From the NCBI RefSeq assembly GCF_000499845.2, contig NC_023749.2, positions 22,112,149 through 22,176,148 on the forward strand: DNA of 64,000 nucleotides, given 5' to 3'. Source of the DNA: Phaseolus vulgaris (lineage: Eukaryota > Streptophyta > Magnoliopsida > Fabales > Fabaceae). The position numbers and the translations under genes were made by a program. The notes under the pieces are model-generated. The model was not told the DNA's origin and searched no databases. It saw only the letters and a program-made list of their open reading frames with translations. The first letter of the stretch is position 1; the number at the start of each line of letters is the position of its first letter. Below are positions 11,121 through 23,069 of this stretch, piece after piece.

Positions 11121-11819
11121 TGATGGCATTTTCATGAAGTTCTTCTTGAATCAATGTAGAGTATGGGGCGGAAGCAATGTATGAGAGTGAGCAAGATCCT
11201 CCTAAGAGTGGTGTTGATCTTGTAGGTGCATGATAAGTAGGGGTATTGAGTGGTTCGGCCAGCTCAAGGGAAAAGATGAAGGAATTGAAGTTTAAAGCCT
11301 AGGATTCTAGGGAGAAGCAAAGTTGAGCACAAATGGGCAGCATAACATTACTCACAATAAACTTGCCAAATACATGAGATAGCCTCCCTATTTATAGGCT
11401 ATTTGGGACGTAAATCATAAGCTAATGTTTAATGAAATGTAAACCAAATGAAATGCAAAGCTATGCCATGTGCCATGACCGGTCACACCTAGCAAAGTTC
11501 TAGAAGGTTTCATTTCAAAATACTTTCTACACTACCCTATCTACTAAATACCCCTATTGGGCCTTGATGCAACATATACAAGGCTTTCTCTCTTCCATCC
11601 GTGGCCTCTTCCACTTGTGCTTGTACATGCTTGGCCATTGATCTTGTGAAAGGACCTAGACGGTCTAATGGCACACCTAGACGCTCCATGGGTAGACGCT
11701 TTCCTTCTTCACGGTCTAGACGCTCATTCCTTGGAGCTAGACGCTCTCCTTGGTCTAGACGCTCTTCATGGTGTGGGCTTTGGCTCCCATGGCTAGATGT
11801 GCTTGGCCCTCCTCCATCA
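11121..11819 (-). repeat. 3' LTR of the CRM-like element
   Basis: 699 bp, TGATGG...CCATCA. The part 11537-11819 also encodes the end of the polyprotein on the minus strand. A purine-rich tract (AAGGGGGAGGGGA on the minus strand) abuts it at 11820-11832. Confidence 0.9.
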
Positions 11820-14800
11820 TCCCCTCCCCCTTGGAAAGGATTTGTCCTCAAATCCAGCTCGTCATCGTCATTGGTACCTACAAATGGAGAAAGATCAATT
11901 ACATTAAAAGTGTCATGTACTCCATATTCAAGAGGTAGGTCCAATTTATAGGCATTGTTGTTGACTCGCTTGAGAACTTGGAAAGGTCCATCTCCTCAGG
12001 GACTTAGTTTGGACTTCCTTTGAGTTGGAAATCTATCTTTGCGAAGGTGAAGCCAAACTAAGTCTCCTTCCTCAAAAAGTATTTCTCTCTTCCCTTTATT
12101 GTTGTATTTTGTGTACTTTTCATTTTGTTGTTGTATTTGGAGTTTAATCTTCTCATGCATTTTCTTTACAAAATCAGCTTTGATTACGCCTTCCTTATGC
12201 ACAAAATCTTGTGGATTTGGAAGAGGTATCAAATCCATGGGTGTGAGAGGATTAAAGCCATATACTACTTCAAAAGGAGAAGCATTAGTAGTCTTGTGAA
12301 CTACTCTATTGTAAGCAAACTCAATATGGGGAAGGTACTCATCCCAAGATTTGTGGCTGCCCTTCATGATAGCCCTAAGCATAGTTCCAAGAGATCTATT
12401 GACTACTTCGGTTTGTCCATCCGTTTGAGGGTGACAAGAAGTTGAAAATTGTAGTCTTGTTCCAAGTTCACCCCAAAGAGTTTTCCAAAAGGGGCTGATA
12501 AACTTGGGATCTCTATCGGACACTATACTTCTAGGGAGACCATGGAGTCTCACCACTTCTCTAAAGAAGAGTTTAGAAATATTTTGAGCATCATCTACTT
12601 TGTGGCATGGAATAAAATGGGACATTTTTCTAAAACGGTCCACTACCACAAAGATAGAGTCATGGCCTCTTGCAGTCCTAGGAAGTCCTAAAATGAAATC
12701 CATGCTAATGTCTTCCCAAGGAGCATTTGCAATCGGCAAAGGGGTATAGAGTCCATGCGGCATTGTTCTAGACTTTGCTTTTAAACATGAGATGCATCTA
12801 GAACAATGTTGTTGAACATCTTTCCTCATGTGTGGCCAACAAAATTTTGCTTTTAAAAGATCTAGAGTTTTATCAACTCCAAAATGGCCCATGAGTCCCC
12901 CTTCATGTGATTCTTTGACAAGGAGTTTCCTATGTGTTCCTTGGGGAATGCAAAGTTTTCCCTCTTTAAAAAGATATCCCTCGGACACATAATAACCTCC
13001 TTGTGCTCTATGTAGACATTGGGCATAGATGGATGAGAGTTCTTGGTCATCTTGGTAAAGCTCTCTTATGTGGTCAAATCCAAGAATTTGGGCACCCAAT
13101 TTTGAAAGGAGTGTATGCCGTCTTGAAAGAGCATCGGCCACTATATTGGTGCTCCCTTTCTTGTATTTGATTACATAAGGAAATTGTTCAAGAAATTCCA
13201 TCCATTTAGCATGTCTCTTGTTGAGCTTGTGTTGGCCCTTTAAATATTTCAAAGACTCGTGATCACTATGTATGACAAATTCTTTAGACACAAGGTAGTG
13301 TTCCCAAGTCTTTAGGGCTCGCACAAGAGCATAGAGCTCTTTGTCATAGGTGGGGTAGTTGAGGGTGGCACCATGGAGTTTTTCACTAAAATAAGCAGTG
13401 GGGTGTCCACCTTGCAACAAAACCGCACCTATGCCTACCCCCGATGCATCACATTCTATCTCAAAGGTTTTGGAAAAATTTGGAAGAGATAGGATGGGTG
13501 CATTGGTGAGTTGAGCTTTTAGCCTTTGAAAGGCTTGCTCATGCTTTTCATTCCAACAAAATGCAACATCTTTTTTAGCAAGTTCATTCAAAGGAGATGC
13601 TAGGCTAGAAAAATTAGGCACAAACCTTCTATAGAAGCTAGCTAACCCATGAAAACTTCTTACATCACTTACATTTTGTGGAGTTGGCCACTCTCGGATG
13701 GCTTTGATTTTCTCGGGATCTACATGCACCCCCTTATTGTTTACTATGAAGCCTAAAAAGACTACACTATCTACACAAAAGGTACACTTATCCCTATTTG
13801 CAAAAAGACTATTTTTCCTAAGAACTAGAAGAACTTCCCTAAGGTGACTTAGATGGTCTTCTAGGGTTTTACTATATACTAAAATATCATCAAAGTAAAC
13901 TACTACATATTTACCTATACAATCCCTCAAGGTGTGATTCATAAGCCTCATGAATGTACTTGGGGCATTAGTAAGCCCAAAGGGCATCACCAACCACTCG
14001 TATAATCCAAATTTGGTCTTAAAAGCGGTTTTCCACTCATCACCCTCCTTGATTCGAATTTGGTGATATCCACTTTTAAGGTCAATTTTGGAGAATAGAG
14101 TTGACCCATGCAATTCATCAAGCATATCATCAAGCCTTGGAATGGGATGCCTATACTTGATGGTGATGTTGTTGATTGCTCGACAATCACAACACATGCG
14201 CCATTTTCCATCTTTTTTTGGCACCAACAAGACAGGTACAGCACAAGGGCTTAGGCTCTTTTGAACCCAACCCTTCTCCAACAAGTCTTGAACTTGTGAT
14301 TCTATCTCCTTAGTTTCCTCGGGGTTGGTTCTATAAGCAGGCCTATTTGGTAGGCTTGCCCCCGGGATAAAGTCAATTTGATGTTCTATTCCCCTTAGAG
14401 GAGGAAGCCCAATGGGTCCTTCTTGTGAGAATAGATCTTCAAATTCACTCAAAAGATTTTCGATTTGAGGAGGTAAATTCATAAGTTCACTACTTGTGGC
14501 AGTGCATGTAAGTGCTCCTTTACACAAGATAAGGCTTGGTTGTTCAACAAGAAGCAAGTTTTCAAAGACGTTTTCAAGAGGCTTTGCTTGTTGACCAACC
14601 TTGTGGGAAGGAACACTCTTCTCCCACGCCTTCCTATCCCTAAGGATTTTCTCTTTTTCTAGCGCTCTTTTTTTTTTGTTTTCCTCATCCCTCTTTTGCT
14701 TCATTTGTATTTGGTCTTTTACCACTTGAGAATGTGGTAAAGGACTAAGTACAAACTTCTTATACTTATGGGTGAAGGAAATTTCGTTAGTGAGACCATC

Positions 14801-16297
14801 ATGCAAGGTTTTCTTATCAAATTGTCATGGTCTCCCTAATAAAATATGACAAGCTTCCATAGGCACTACATCACATAAAACTTTGTCTTTGTAGTTCCCT
14901 ATGGAAAACTTGATTTCCACTTGCTTGTCTACATGTAGTTCCCCATTTTCATTAAGCCATTGAAGTTTGTAAGGTTTTGGGTGGGGAACCACTTGTAGCT
15001 TAAGCTTTTCAACCATCCTAGCACTACAACAATTACAACTAGAACCACTATCCACAATGAGAGAGCATATGTTTTCTAAAACATTGCATCTTGTATGAAA
15101 TATGTTCTCTCTTTGTGTTTCAATGGATGTGCTAGGGTGATTGTTGAGGGTTCTCCTAATCATAAGCAATTCTCCCTCTAGTGGAGCTACGCTCTCATCC
15201 TCTCCCCCTTCCTCTCTCTCACTAGGCTCATCCTCGCCACTAGTGTACTCATCTACACCTTTAAGAAACAAAGTCCTTTGGTTTGGACATTGTGCTTGCA
15301 CATGCCCCCTACCATAGCACTTAAAACATTTAACATCTTTAGCTCGGATGGGTGGGGTTGAGGTTTCTTTGGTGAAGGGCTTGGTAGGCTCTTTTGGTTT
15401 TTCCTTGGATGTACTACCCTCCCTTCTAAACTTTTTCTTGGGATAAAAGCTAGAATAGGGGCTCACCTTTTGACTTGAGGTTTTGCGCAAGTTTTGTTGC
15501 TCAACTTTAATGCAAAGTTGAACCAAATCATTCAAGTCTTGATAAGGTAAGAGCTCTACTCTATCTCTTATCTCAAGTGATAGGCCACTAAGGAACCTAG
15601 CTATGGTGGTTTCCTCCTCTTCTCTAATGGATGCTCTCATCATGTAGAGCTCCATTTTTTGCCTATACTCTTCCACACTCATGTTCTTTTGTTGGAGTCT
15701 TTGGAGCTTGTCCATCAACTCCCTATGGTAGTAGGAAGGTATATGTCGACGTCTTAGGGCTCCCCTAAGGTCATTCCAATATGTAATGGAAGGTTCCCTA
15801 TGAAGACGTCTATCTCTTTCGAGAGAGGTCCACCAATACATGGCGTTCCCTTGGAAACTAAGGGTGGCTAAGGGTACTTTTCTTTCCTCACTTACCCTAT
15901 GACAAGCAAAGAGTTGCTCTACCTTCATCTCCCAATCTAGATATACTTCTACATTTTCCTTTCCATGAAAATGAGGTAGGTCTACTCTTGTTTCCCTTGG
16001 CACCTCTTGTTCCCTTTGCCTAGTTCTTCTAGGGGGTGGTTGGTAATAATCATTGATTCTACGGCTTCCCTCCCCTAGAGACTCAATACTTTGAGAATAG
16101 GATGCATGAGTTTTTTTTTATTTTTGTGATTTTTGTGATTTCTCTTCTTGAGCTTTAGCCAACTCATTGATTTTGTTCTCATTCTCCAATTGTCTAAAAG
16201 ATATCAATTGTACCGCTTGGGATACTTCTTTTAAAAGAGTTTTCAAAGATTTTACTTCACTTTCTATAGACTTTGGAGAGTGAGAAGAAGAAGACAT
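11537..16297 (-). pseudogene. CRM-like gag-pol polyprotein with three nonsense codons
   Basis: One frame runs from ATG at 16297 (MSSSSHSPKSIE) to a stop at 11537 inside the 3' LTR. Gag has a retrotransposon capsid domain (WWTSLERDRR) and a zinc knuckle (CFKCYGRGHVQAQC, near 15310). Protease is around LIVDSGSSCN (near 15040). RT has the catalytic YFDDILVYS (near 13880), followed by RNase H ([14 protein letters not shown]), an integrase zinc finger (HX3-4H, CX2C near 12800) and an integrase core ([20 protein letters not shown]). Stops break the frame at 16118-16120 (TAA), 14825-14827 (TGA, after ILLGRP) and 11996-11998 (TGA, after KSKLSP). No frameshift is seen. Confidence 0.85.
11820..11832 (-). 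other. Polypurine tract of the CRM-like element, inside the coding frame
   Basis: On the minus strand AAGGGGGAGGGGA directly precedes the 3' LTR start TGATGG. It is translated as part of a Gly/Asp-rich stretch (QGGGDDGGG) of the polyprotein. Confidence 0.75.
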
Positions 16298-16718
16298 GGC
16301 TAAAACTTTGTGTATATAGGTGTTTTACTTTGAGAAAGTTTAGGAAAGTTAGAGAAGGTAGTTTTCCAGGTAAGGGAGGTGAGTCACAAAGGACTACTTA
16401 AGTACCAAGCCTTTTCCTTGCTAAAAACTATCCCCCAATATCTTCACACAAGACTTTCTCTTAGTGAAACACTTAGAACACAAATAAGTTGAGAAATAAA
16501 TGCAAGAAAACAATGTAAGCTAACTATGTAACAAAGCTAGTCGGTTTAGCACCAAATTAAACAAAATCAAACATGCAAAGCGTAGCTATGAAAGCAAAAG
16601 AAAAGCAATTACAAACAAGTAACAATTACTAATCAAGAATGCTATACTATTCGGCCCTAGGTGAGGCTTCTTGGACACTTTGAGCCCTTGAAGACACACT
16701 CACCGTCTAAAACGTAAT
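16298..16718 (-). other. Leader of the CRM-like element, part next to gag
   Basis: These 421 bases lie between the Tat fragment and the gag start. I see no ORF or repeat in them. The other part of the leader is 19031-19527. Confidence 0.6.
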
Positions 16719-17510
16719 TGATCCTGCCTGTTGACCGGAGCGCTGGAGAATGCCTCGTCAAAGGATCGACGTGCGCGCCGCTTCTCACCTCCGTTCCTCC
16801 TCTGGATCTATCTCAAGAACCTGCAAAGAAACGATACGGCGCCGCTGCGGCCGATCGCACTCCGACGCTCAAGTCAGTGACGGTATCACCAAATACTAAG
16901 AACTGGAACCGTGCAAATCTCTCTCACAAACAGCTCTGTCACTCGCAAGCGTAAAGTGTATGAACTGAACGTGCGTACCTTAGAAAATCTGTTAGGAACT
17001 CTTATATACCTGGTGGTTTTCTCTCTCCTGGCAGTTACAGACTTGGACACGTGGCTCGTATCCAACTGTACACGTGCCATCATCTGGAGGCTCCCTGACT
17101 TGGCGCTACTTCTACTCTCATTTTGGCTAAGTTATCTATGCATGGTACTGCCCAGTGCATAGCTAACTCAGGAGTGCGATCTCTACTGAAACTGGCGAGG
17201 TAGGGCCTTCATACACCTTCCCTGTGGTCTCGCCGGCCGCCTTCATAATCTGCTTCTCCTTTAACTTCGGTGATGTGCTTGTTCTGGCGATCTCCGACTG
17301 CCTGATCGCCTGAGTCTGCATCTGGCGACTTCGTCCCCAACCTGGCGATCGCCTATTCTGGTAAGCTGGAGATCGGAACACGCCAACTTAACTATCGGCG
17401 ACTACACGTGCCTCCCGACTTCCTTCCCAACTGTCAACCTGGCGCCTTGTCAACACGCCTATACTGTAGCAGGATGCCACGTCATCGCACCCGACCACCA
17501 GGGCGGTACA
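16719..17510 (-). repeat. LTR of Tat fragment C
   Basis: On the + strand it reads TGATCCTGCC...GGCGGTACA (792 bp), the same family as 9155-10040. CACGTG boxes are at 17048 and 17071 and a minus-strand TATA box (TATATAAGAG) near 17005. Its transcription direction is the same as that of the CRM-like gag that starts at 16297. Confidence 0.85.
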
Positions 17511-19030
17511 CAAGCCCCCCAGTCTTAAGCGAAGACTTGTCTAGCGAAAAGACTGAAAAAGCCTTCGTTAACACCGGTCTACGTGGCATGGGCGCAGAAT
17601 TCCAAGCGATAGTACTTTCTGCTGCTCTGACGCTCCACCAAACCCTTCGCGCATCGTTCGACACGTGGCTCTCATCAACGGCTATCTTCATCTGCCGTTA
17701 GCGCTTCCCAAAACCGTTTCGAAAACCCTTAAACCCCTTACGCTCCTACTGTTCCATCACTTTCTTCACACTTGCATACGCTCTCATTTCCTTCTGCGAA
17801 AGCTCTCGACGTTCCTCGACGCTCTAGATCACCACCTCCCTTCAACATTCTCCCGATCATCGAAAGGTAACTACTTTCCTTCATCTGCTGGGTTTTCTTG
17901 CATTTTCACCGATTTGCATCATCCTGTAACTGTCTGGTGCATACGCTGTGGGCTGTTTTTCCATTTCTCCTTCTGCGTGACTTAGGGCTTTGTTGATCGT
18001 CGCAACGAACTCACATTCGTTCGTCTTTCACCTTCCTTTCATGATCGAGTCAGCCGTTGTGACCCTCCTGATCATTTTTTCTTCCTCCTTCGTTTGCAGT
18101 TGCTATCATGACTCGCACGAAGATCACCCCGAACCCCCCTCCATCAGCGCGAAACCCTCCTTCACAAGCACACGACTCTACGCAAGTTCGTGGTGCTCCC
18201 TCTTCGCAGGCTGTGAGGCCTGCGTCTTCTCAAACCGCTCTGGCCCAGGCGACTCCACCAAACGCTGGAGGAGCCCCCATCCCACTGCCAGACTTCAAGA
18301 CGTTATACCTATGGGCTAACTCAACCCTCTTAAAGGAAACGTCGTCGGTGAACACCGCGGGAGCGGTTCTGCGATTGACCAATGGGGACGAGGCCCACCA
18401 ATCATTCCACAAGGAGCACGATGAGAGAATGATGGTGCTGCCTTGCCCCGCCACTCTGCCAGTGTGCGCCGATGATAAAGTGAGCGCCGACGGGCCCTTC
18501 TGCTTCGTCTACACCACTTTCTTCAAGAAGGTCAAACTCAGGTTCCCTCTTACTCGATTTGAGAGGGAACTCTTAACCGAGCTCAATATCGCTGCCGCCC
18601 AGCTTCACCCCAACAGCTGGGCGTTTGTCCGAGCTTTCGAGATAACGTGCACCCACCTGGGGTTGCCCGCGTCAGTGGACGTGTTTTTATTCTTGTTCAA
18701 GGCCAAGCACCCAGGAGATCGCCTGTGGGTCAGCCTGAACGCCATCGCTGGGAGGTCCATTTTCACCATCTTCCAGCAGTCGTACAAGGATTGGAAGGGG
18801 AAGTTCATTCAGGTTCGCGCAAATGACAAAGACACTTCCCTTCTCGACGGTTTCCCCTTGTACTGGGTGGACAAGGGGAAAAAGGAGTCCAAGAGCTGCT
18901 TCAGGAGGCCCAGAAGTCCTGATAGCATGGGAGCCTTGGACAGAGACCTTTGTCTCTTCTGGAAGAGGGTGGCAGATGCCCACATAACATTCTTGACCCC
19001 CACCCTGATTTCCTTCGAGTTCTTTGAGGA
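16719..19030 (+). mobile_element. Tat element fragment C inside the CRM-like leader
   Basis: It has one LTR (16719-17510, minus orientation), the leader of the antisense gene (17511-18107) and exon 1 of that gene on the + strand (18108 to about 19030). The match to the other Tat copies stops at about 19028-19030, just before the exon 1 splice donor. CRM-like leader sequence follows. There is no second LTR, and the left 5-mer GTAAT is not repeated at the right junction. It is thus a truncated insertion or a captured fragment. Confidence 0.75.
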
Positions 19031-19061
19031 AATTTGTGAAATAGAATTGTGTATGATCTAA
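18108..19061 (+). pseudogene. Antisense-gene exon 1 in Tat fragment C, truncated
   Basis: It starts at ATG 18108 (MTRTKITPNPPPS) after TTTGCAG, and the frame stays open through RFERELLTELNIAAAQLHPNSWAF and SPDSMGALDRDLC. From about 19030 the frame runs into unrelated CRM leader sequence and stops at 19061. The coiled-coil exon is absent. Confidence 0.75.
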
Positions 19062-19527
19062 ACACAATATGAACTCAAACTAAAAATTAAAAAGGCACCA
19101 AAGGAGCAAAGAACAGCAGATTCAAGCAAAATAAAGAGACCCAAAATCAAGAAACAAATTAAGCCAAATAAAAGGACTACTATGAATTGTTGACAATATG
19201 GATGAACATGACTTGACAAAACATGTATAGATTCAGAAAATTAAAGACTCAAAGCATAATATGAACCAAAATAATGAAAGCAATAAAGACTCAAAGCCTA
19301 AAACAAAATAGCAACACAAAGGTGTATGGAATCCTATCACAAATTGCACAAGAACTTGTTCAAGATCAAATGAACAAGAGTGCTTCGGTTGGATCTTCCA
19401 CAAAGCACACCAAGAACAAATTAAAATGTAAAAAACAGCAAGACAAGTAAGGAAAGTAAATGACAATATGAAATAAAGAAGAACTAAAATTTAAAAGACA
19501 AGGAGCTACTCATCTTGAAGAACCAAA
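19031..19527 (-). other. Leader of the CRM-like element next to its primer site
   Basis: A-rich sequence with no convincing ORF. On the minus strand it follows the primer site. Confidence 0.55.
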
Positions 19528-19540
19528 GCTCATGATACCA
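19528..19540 (-). other. Primer binding site of the CRM-like element
   Basis: On the minus strand TGGTATCATGAGC lies two bases after the 5' LTR end CCATCA. It resembles the Met-tRNA site TGGTATCAGAGC with one inserted base. This fixes the orientation of the element. Confidence 0.75.
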
Positions 19541-19542
19541 AA

Positions 19543-20241
19543 TGATGGCATTTTCATGAAGTTCTTCTTGAATCAATGTAGAGTATGGGGCGGAAGCAAT
19601 GTATGAGAGTGAGCAAGATCCTCCTAAGAGTGGTGTTGATCTTGTAGGTGCATGATAAGTAGGGGTATTGAGTGGTTCGGCCAGCTCAAGGGAAAAGATG
19701 AAGGAATTGAAGTTTAAAGCCTAGGATTCTAGGGAGAAGCAAAGTTGAGCACAAATGGGCAGCATAACTTTACTCACAATAAACTTGCCAAATACATGAG
19801 ATAGCCTCCCTATTTATAGGCTATTTGGGACGTAAATCATAAGCTAATGTTTAATGAAATGTAAACCAAATGAAATGCAAAGCTATGCCATGTGCCATGA
19901 CCGGTCACACCTAGCAAAGTTCTAGAAGGTTTCATTTCAAAATACTTTCTACACTACCCTATCTACTAAATACCCCTATTGGGCCTTGATGCAACATATA
20001 CAAGGCTTTCTCTCTTCCATCCGTGGCCTCTTCCACTTGTGCTTGTACATGCTTGGCCATTGATCTCGTGAGAGGACCTAGACGGTCTAATGGCACACCT
20101 AGACGCTCCATGGGTAGACGCTTTCCTTCTTCACGGTCTAGACGCTCATTCCTTGGAGCTAGACGCTCTCCTTGGTCTAGACGCTCTTCATGGTGTGGGC
20201 TTTGGCTCCCATGGCTAGATGTGCTTGGCCCTCCTCCATCA
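19543..20241 (-). repeat. 5' LTR of the CRM-like element
   Basis: 699 bp, identical in length to 11121-11819, with differences seen at three positions. A minus-strand TATA box (TATAAATAGG) lies near 19811. ORFs on the + strand here are shadows. Confidence 0.9.
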
Positions 20242-20246
20242 TCGCC
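20242..20246. repeat. Target site duplication TCGCC, right
   Basis: Exact repeat of 11116-11120, directly after CCATCA. Confidence 0.9.
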
Positions 20247-22356
20247 CCTGCCCAACTTCACCCCAACAGCTGGGCGTTCGTAAGGGCGTTCCAGATCATC
20301 TGTGCACATTTGGGACTGCCAGCGTCAGTGGATGTTTTCCTCTTCCTTTTTGAAGCCAAGCACCCAGGAGATCGCCTTTGGGTGAGTCTGAACGGGATTG
20401 CTGGGAGGTCGATCCTTTCTATCTTCCAGCAATCTTATAAGGATTGGAAGGGGAAGTTCATTCAAATACGCCAAAACGACCAGGATGCCTCGCTGCTCGA
20501 CGGGTTTCCCTTGTACTCGGTAAACAAGGGAAACAAAGACGCCAAGGGAAGCTTCAGGAGGCCAGGAAGTCCTGACAGCATGGGTGCTTTGGACAAGGAT
20601 CTGTGCCTCTTCTGGAAGAGCGAGGCAGACGCCAATATCACCTTCCTCACCACTGCGCTCATCTCCTTCGAGTTCTTCGAAGATCAACTCGAGGCTCGCA
20701 TAGGTTAGAGCTCACCTCAGTATCTAAGTCATTACTCTTGGCGATACTTCTGTTAACTGTTTCTGGGCGTCTTGTCTGTTGTGCACAAGACTTTGGTTTT
20801 ATTTTCTGCACCACTTATCTGCTTTTCTTGCATACTGACTTATGTGTTTATCTTTCTCTCTGAGCTGACCCACGTACCTTTGCATTATGCAGATCTTATG
20901 TTGGGCAAGGGAAAACTGGCTGAGTTGAGGGCGCTCGCCCGAGCCCATGGGTTGGCGTCGGGTTCCCAGACCGTGCCAAATTCAGTGGTGGAGATCGCCG
21001 CTGCCCAGGGGAGATCGCCCCCCAAAGGCCCAGCTCCTTCCGAGGCCCAGCCCGCCCAACAACGCAAAAAACTCGTCCTCAGGAAACCAAAGAGGAAAAC
21101 CCCTCAAGTGGTTTACGAGGACGAAGAAGAAGACGATGAGGCGACTGAGGATGGCCTTATCACTAAGAGGAAGAGGGTGGCGCCTTCTTCACCACCTGCT
21201 CCACCTCCTCTTCCAACGTCAACACCATCTTCCATGCCGGCTCCACCTCCAACACTGCTTCCTCCCCCAGCTCCCACCTCGCCAGTCCAAGCAGTTCCCT
21301 TGGCGGCTGCATTTCCTGTGGTTGAGGCTACCGAGCCCAACTTTATGGAGAACCCCCCGAGCGCCTCCACGCCCTATATATCAGCTGGAGGGGGTCCTCC
21401 TTCAAACGCCTCAACCGCAGATGCTGCACCAGGCGGGGATGAAGGTGCTCACAACTCGCCTATCATCATCACCGAATCCCCGTCGTCGCCACCACGCCAA
21501 GAAGCTCCCACTCAACAGCCAGCTCAAGAAGGTGGTGGCGAGAACCAGCAGCAAGCTCCCCTGGTGCCCCCACGAGCAAACCTCTCCCTTGAGGTAAAAA
21601 GGGTGTGGGAACCCTTCTCAGCGAAACTCAAGATGATGGCAGAGGATTTCCCCTCCATCATATCCAAAGCTGTGGAGAGTTCCAGCAAGAAGCTCCAGGA
21701 TGACATCTCCGTGCTCCAAGAGGAGAATCGCCTAATCAGGATCAAGGCGGAGAAGTTATCCTGCAATCTCATGCTCGCGGAGATCGATCACTCCCGAGTG
21801 GAGGACGCCATGAGCACCGAGCTTCGGGTGGCACGCAAAGAGGCCACCGATCTACGCCATAAGGTGCAGCTCTTAGCTCAAGAGAAGATCGAGCTGGAGA
21901 GCAAGCTGGTCCCTTATCGCGTCAAAGTGGCTGACCTGGAGGCGTCGATCAAAGCAGATGCCGCCAAGGTAAAAAAACCTTGAGAAAAGGTCAGCAGATC
22001 GGGAGGTCTTCTTGGGGAAAGTTGAGAAGGAGAGAGACGACACCATGGCCAAACTCGCCGAGGCCAAAGAGGAAAATGGGAAGATCACCACAAAGCTGGC
22101 CCAGGCGCAGGCGGAATCCAAGAAGGTTACTGAAGACCTTCTTCAAGCTCGGGAGGGGGCTGAAGAACTGAAGCAGCAGAACGAGGGGCTCAAGAAGCAG
22201 ATCGAAGAACTCGAGCTGAGCTCCGCCCAAATTCTCGCTGCTGGATTCGATGCCGCCTTGGAGCAGTTCGCCTGCCAATATCCCGATCTGGACCTCTCCA
22301 TGGTGTCTCTCAACAACGAAGTGGTGGACGGGAAGATTGTTCCTTCTGAAGACTGA
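20247..22356 (+). pseudogene. Antisense gene of Tat element B, exon 1 second half and exon 2
   Basis: Exon 1 resumes at 20247 (PAQLHPNSWAF) and ends at 20703. The intron is 20704-20892 (GT...TGCAG, 189 bp). Exon 2 starts at 20893 (DLMLGKGKLAELR) and encodes a basic, Pro-rich stretch and a long coiled coil. An extra base in the run of A near 21972 shifts the frame, which stops at 21983. The coiled coil continues in the right frame from about 21985 to the stop at 22356, with the tail LDLSMVSLNNEVVDGK. Compared with element A the protein is otherwise collinear. Confidence 0.75.
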
Positions 22357-23069
22357 CTGCTTCCCTCCATCCACGATTCCTATGCTTTCTCCTTTAGATA
22401 TGCTTACTTGTAATAAACTTTCCCTTTCTTGTACATGTATTCTGAACTGGTGTTACTTATGTTATGACATTTTCCGCTTCTTTTTATACTCTCTTCTTGT
22501 TAACTTTATCTTCCTTGCACAAATCTCTTTAGACAAATTAACTTAGTAACTTTGCAAGCGCAATTGTATACTAACCGCCTCGAACCATCAGCTTTCGAAC
22601 AATAACACTCTAACAACTTGTAACCTCAAGGTAATGAACCTTAGCGTGAAATCGCTCTTCAAATAACGAACCTCAACCCAACTAATGGCTTAAGACACAG
22701 CTCATCTGATCTGCCTTATCAAAACGGGCCTTGACTTTCTCGCCATCGCTTGAATTTCTCCTGGTCGCCAAAGACTCTTGGCGATACCAGCTTCCTCTTG
22801 CCTTCACAACTTGGCCATTGTTCCTTTATCTAGGGGTAGAGGCGCCTTTCGGGTCCTTCTCTACTTCCCTGAGCTTCAGAACAAGGGACCGGGTGGCTAG
22901 GCGTTCTCTTCAAACCTATCTTAGCCACCCTCCGAGCTTCTTCCACCCTTTACACCATACCTGAACTCGTTCGAGACGAGAAGGATTTTATCTTGCCTGA
23001 ACTCGCTCATCGGCGAGAAGGTCTTTAACTCGCCTGAACTCGCTCATCGGCGAGAAGGTCTTTATCTCG
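22357..23069 (-). other. Spacer of Tat element B between antisense gene and repeats
   Basis: No convincing gene. Near 22990-23066 a stretch of about 36 bp built on CTGAACTCGCTCATCGGCGA is repeated. Confidence 0.5.

Larger units (their letters stand above)
11121..20241 (-). mobile_element. CRM-like Ty3/gypsy element with both LTRs and TSD
   Basis: The 9121-bp element has two 699-bp LTRs (11121-11819 and 19543-20241) with three differences by eye. Ends are TGATGG...CCATCA, and TCGCC is duplicated at both sides. On the minus strand the order is 5' LTR, Met-tRNA primer site, leader (with a Tat fragment in it), gag-pol, polypurine tract, 3' LTR. The RT/RNase H sequence and the way the polyprotein reads on into the 3' LTR resemble centromeric (CRM) chromoviruses. 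That lineage call is from recalled similarity. It is probably a young insertion but non-autonomous because of three stops. Confidence 0.9.
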
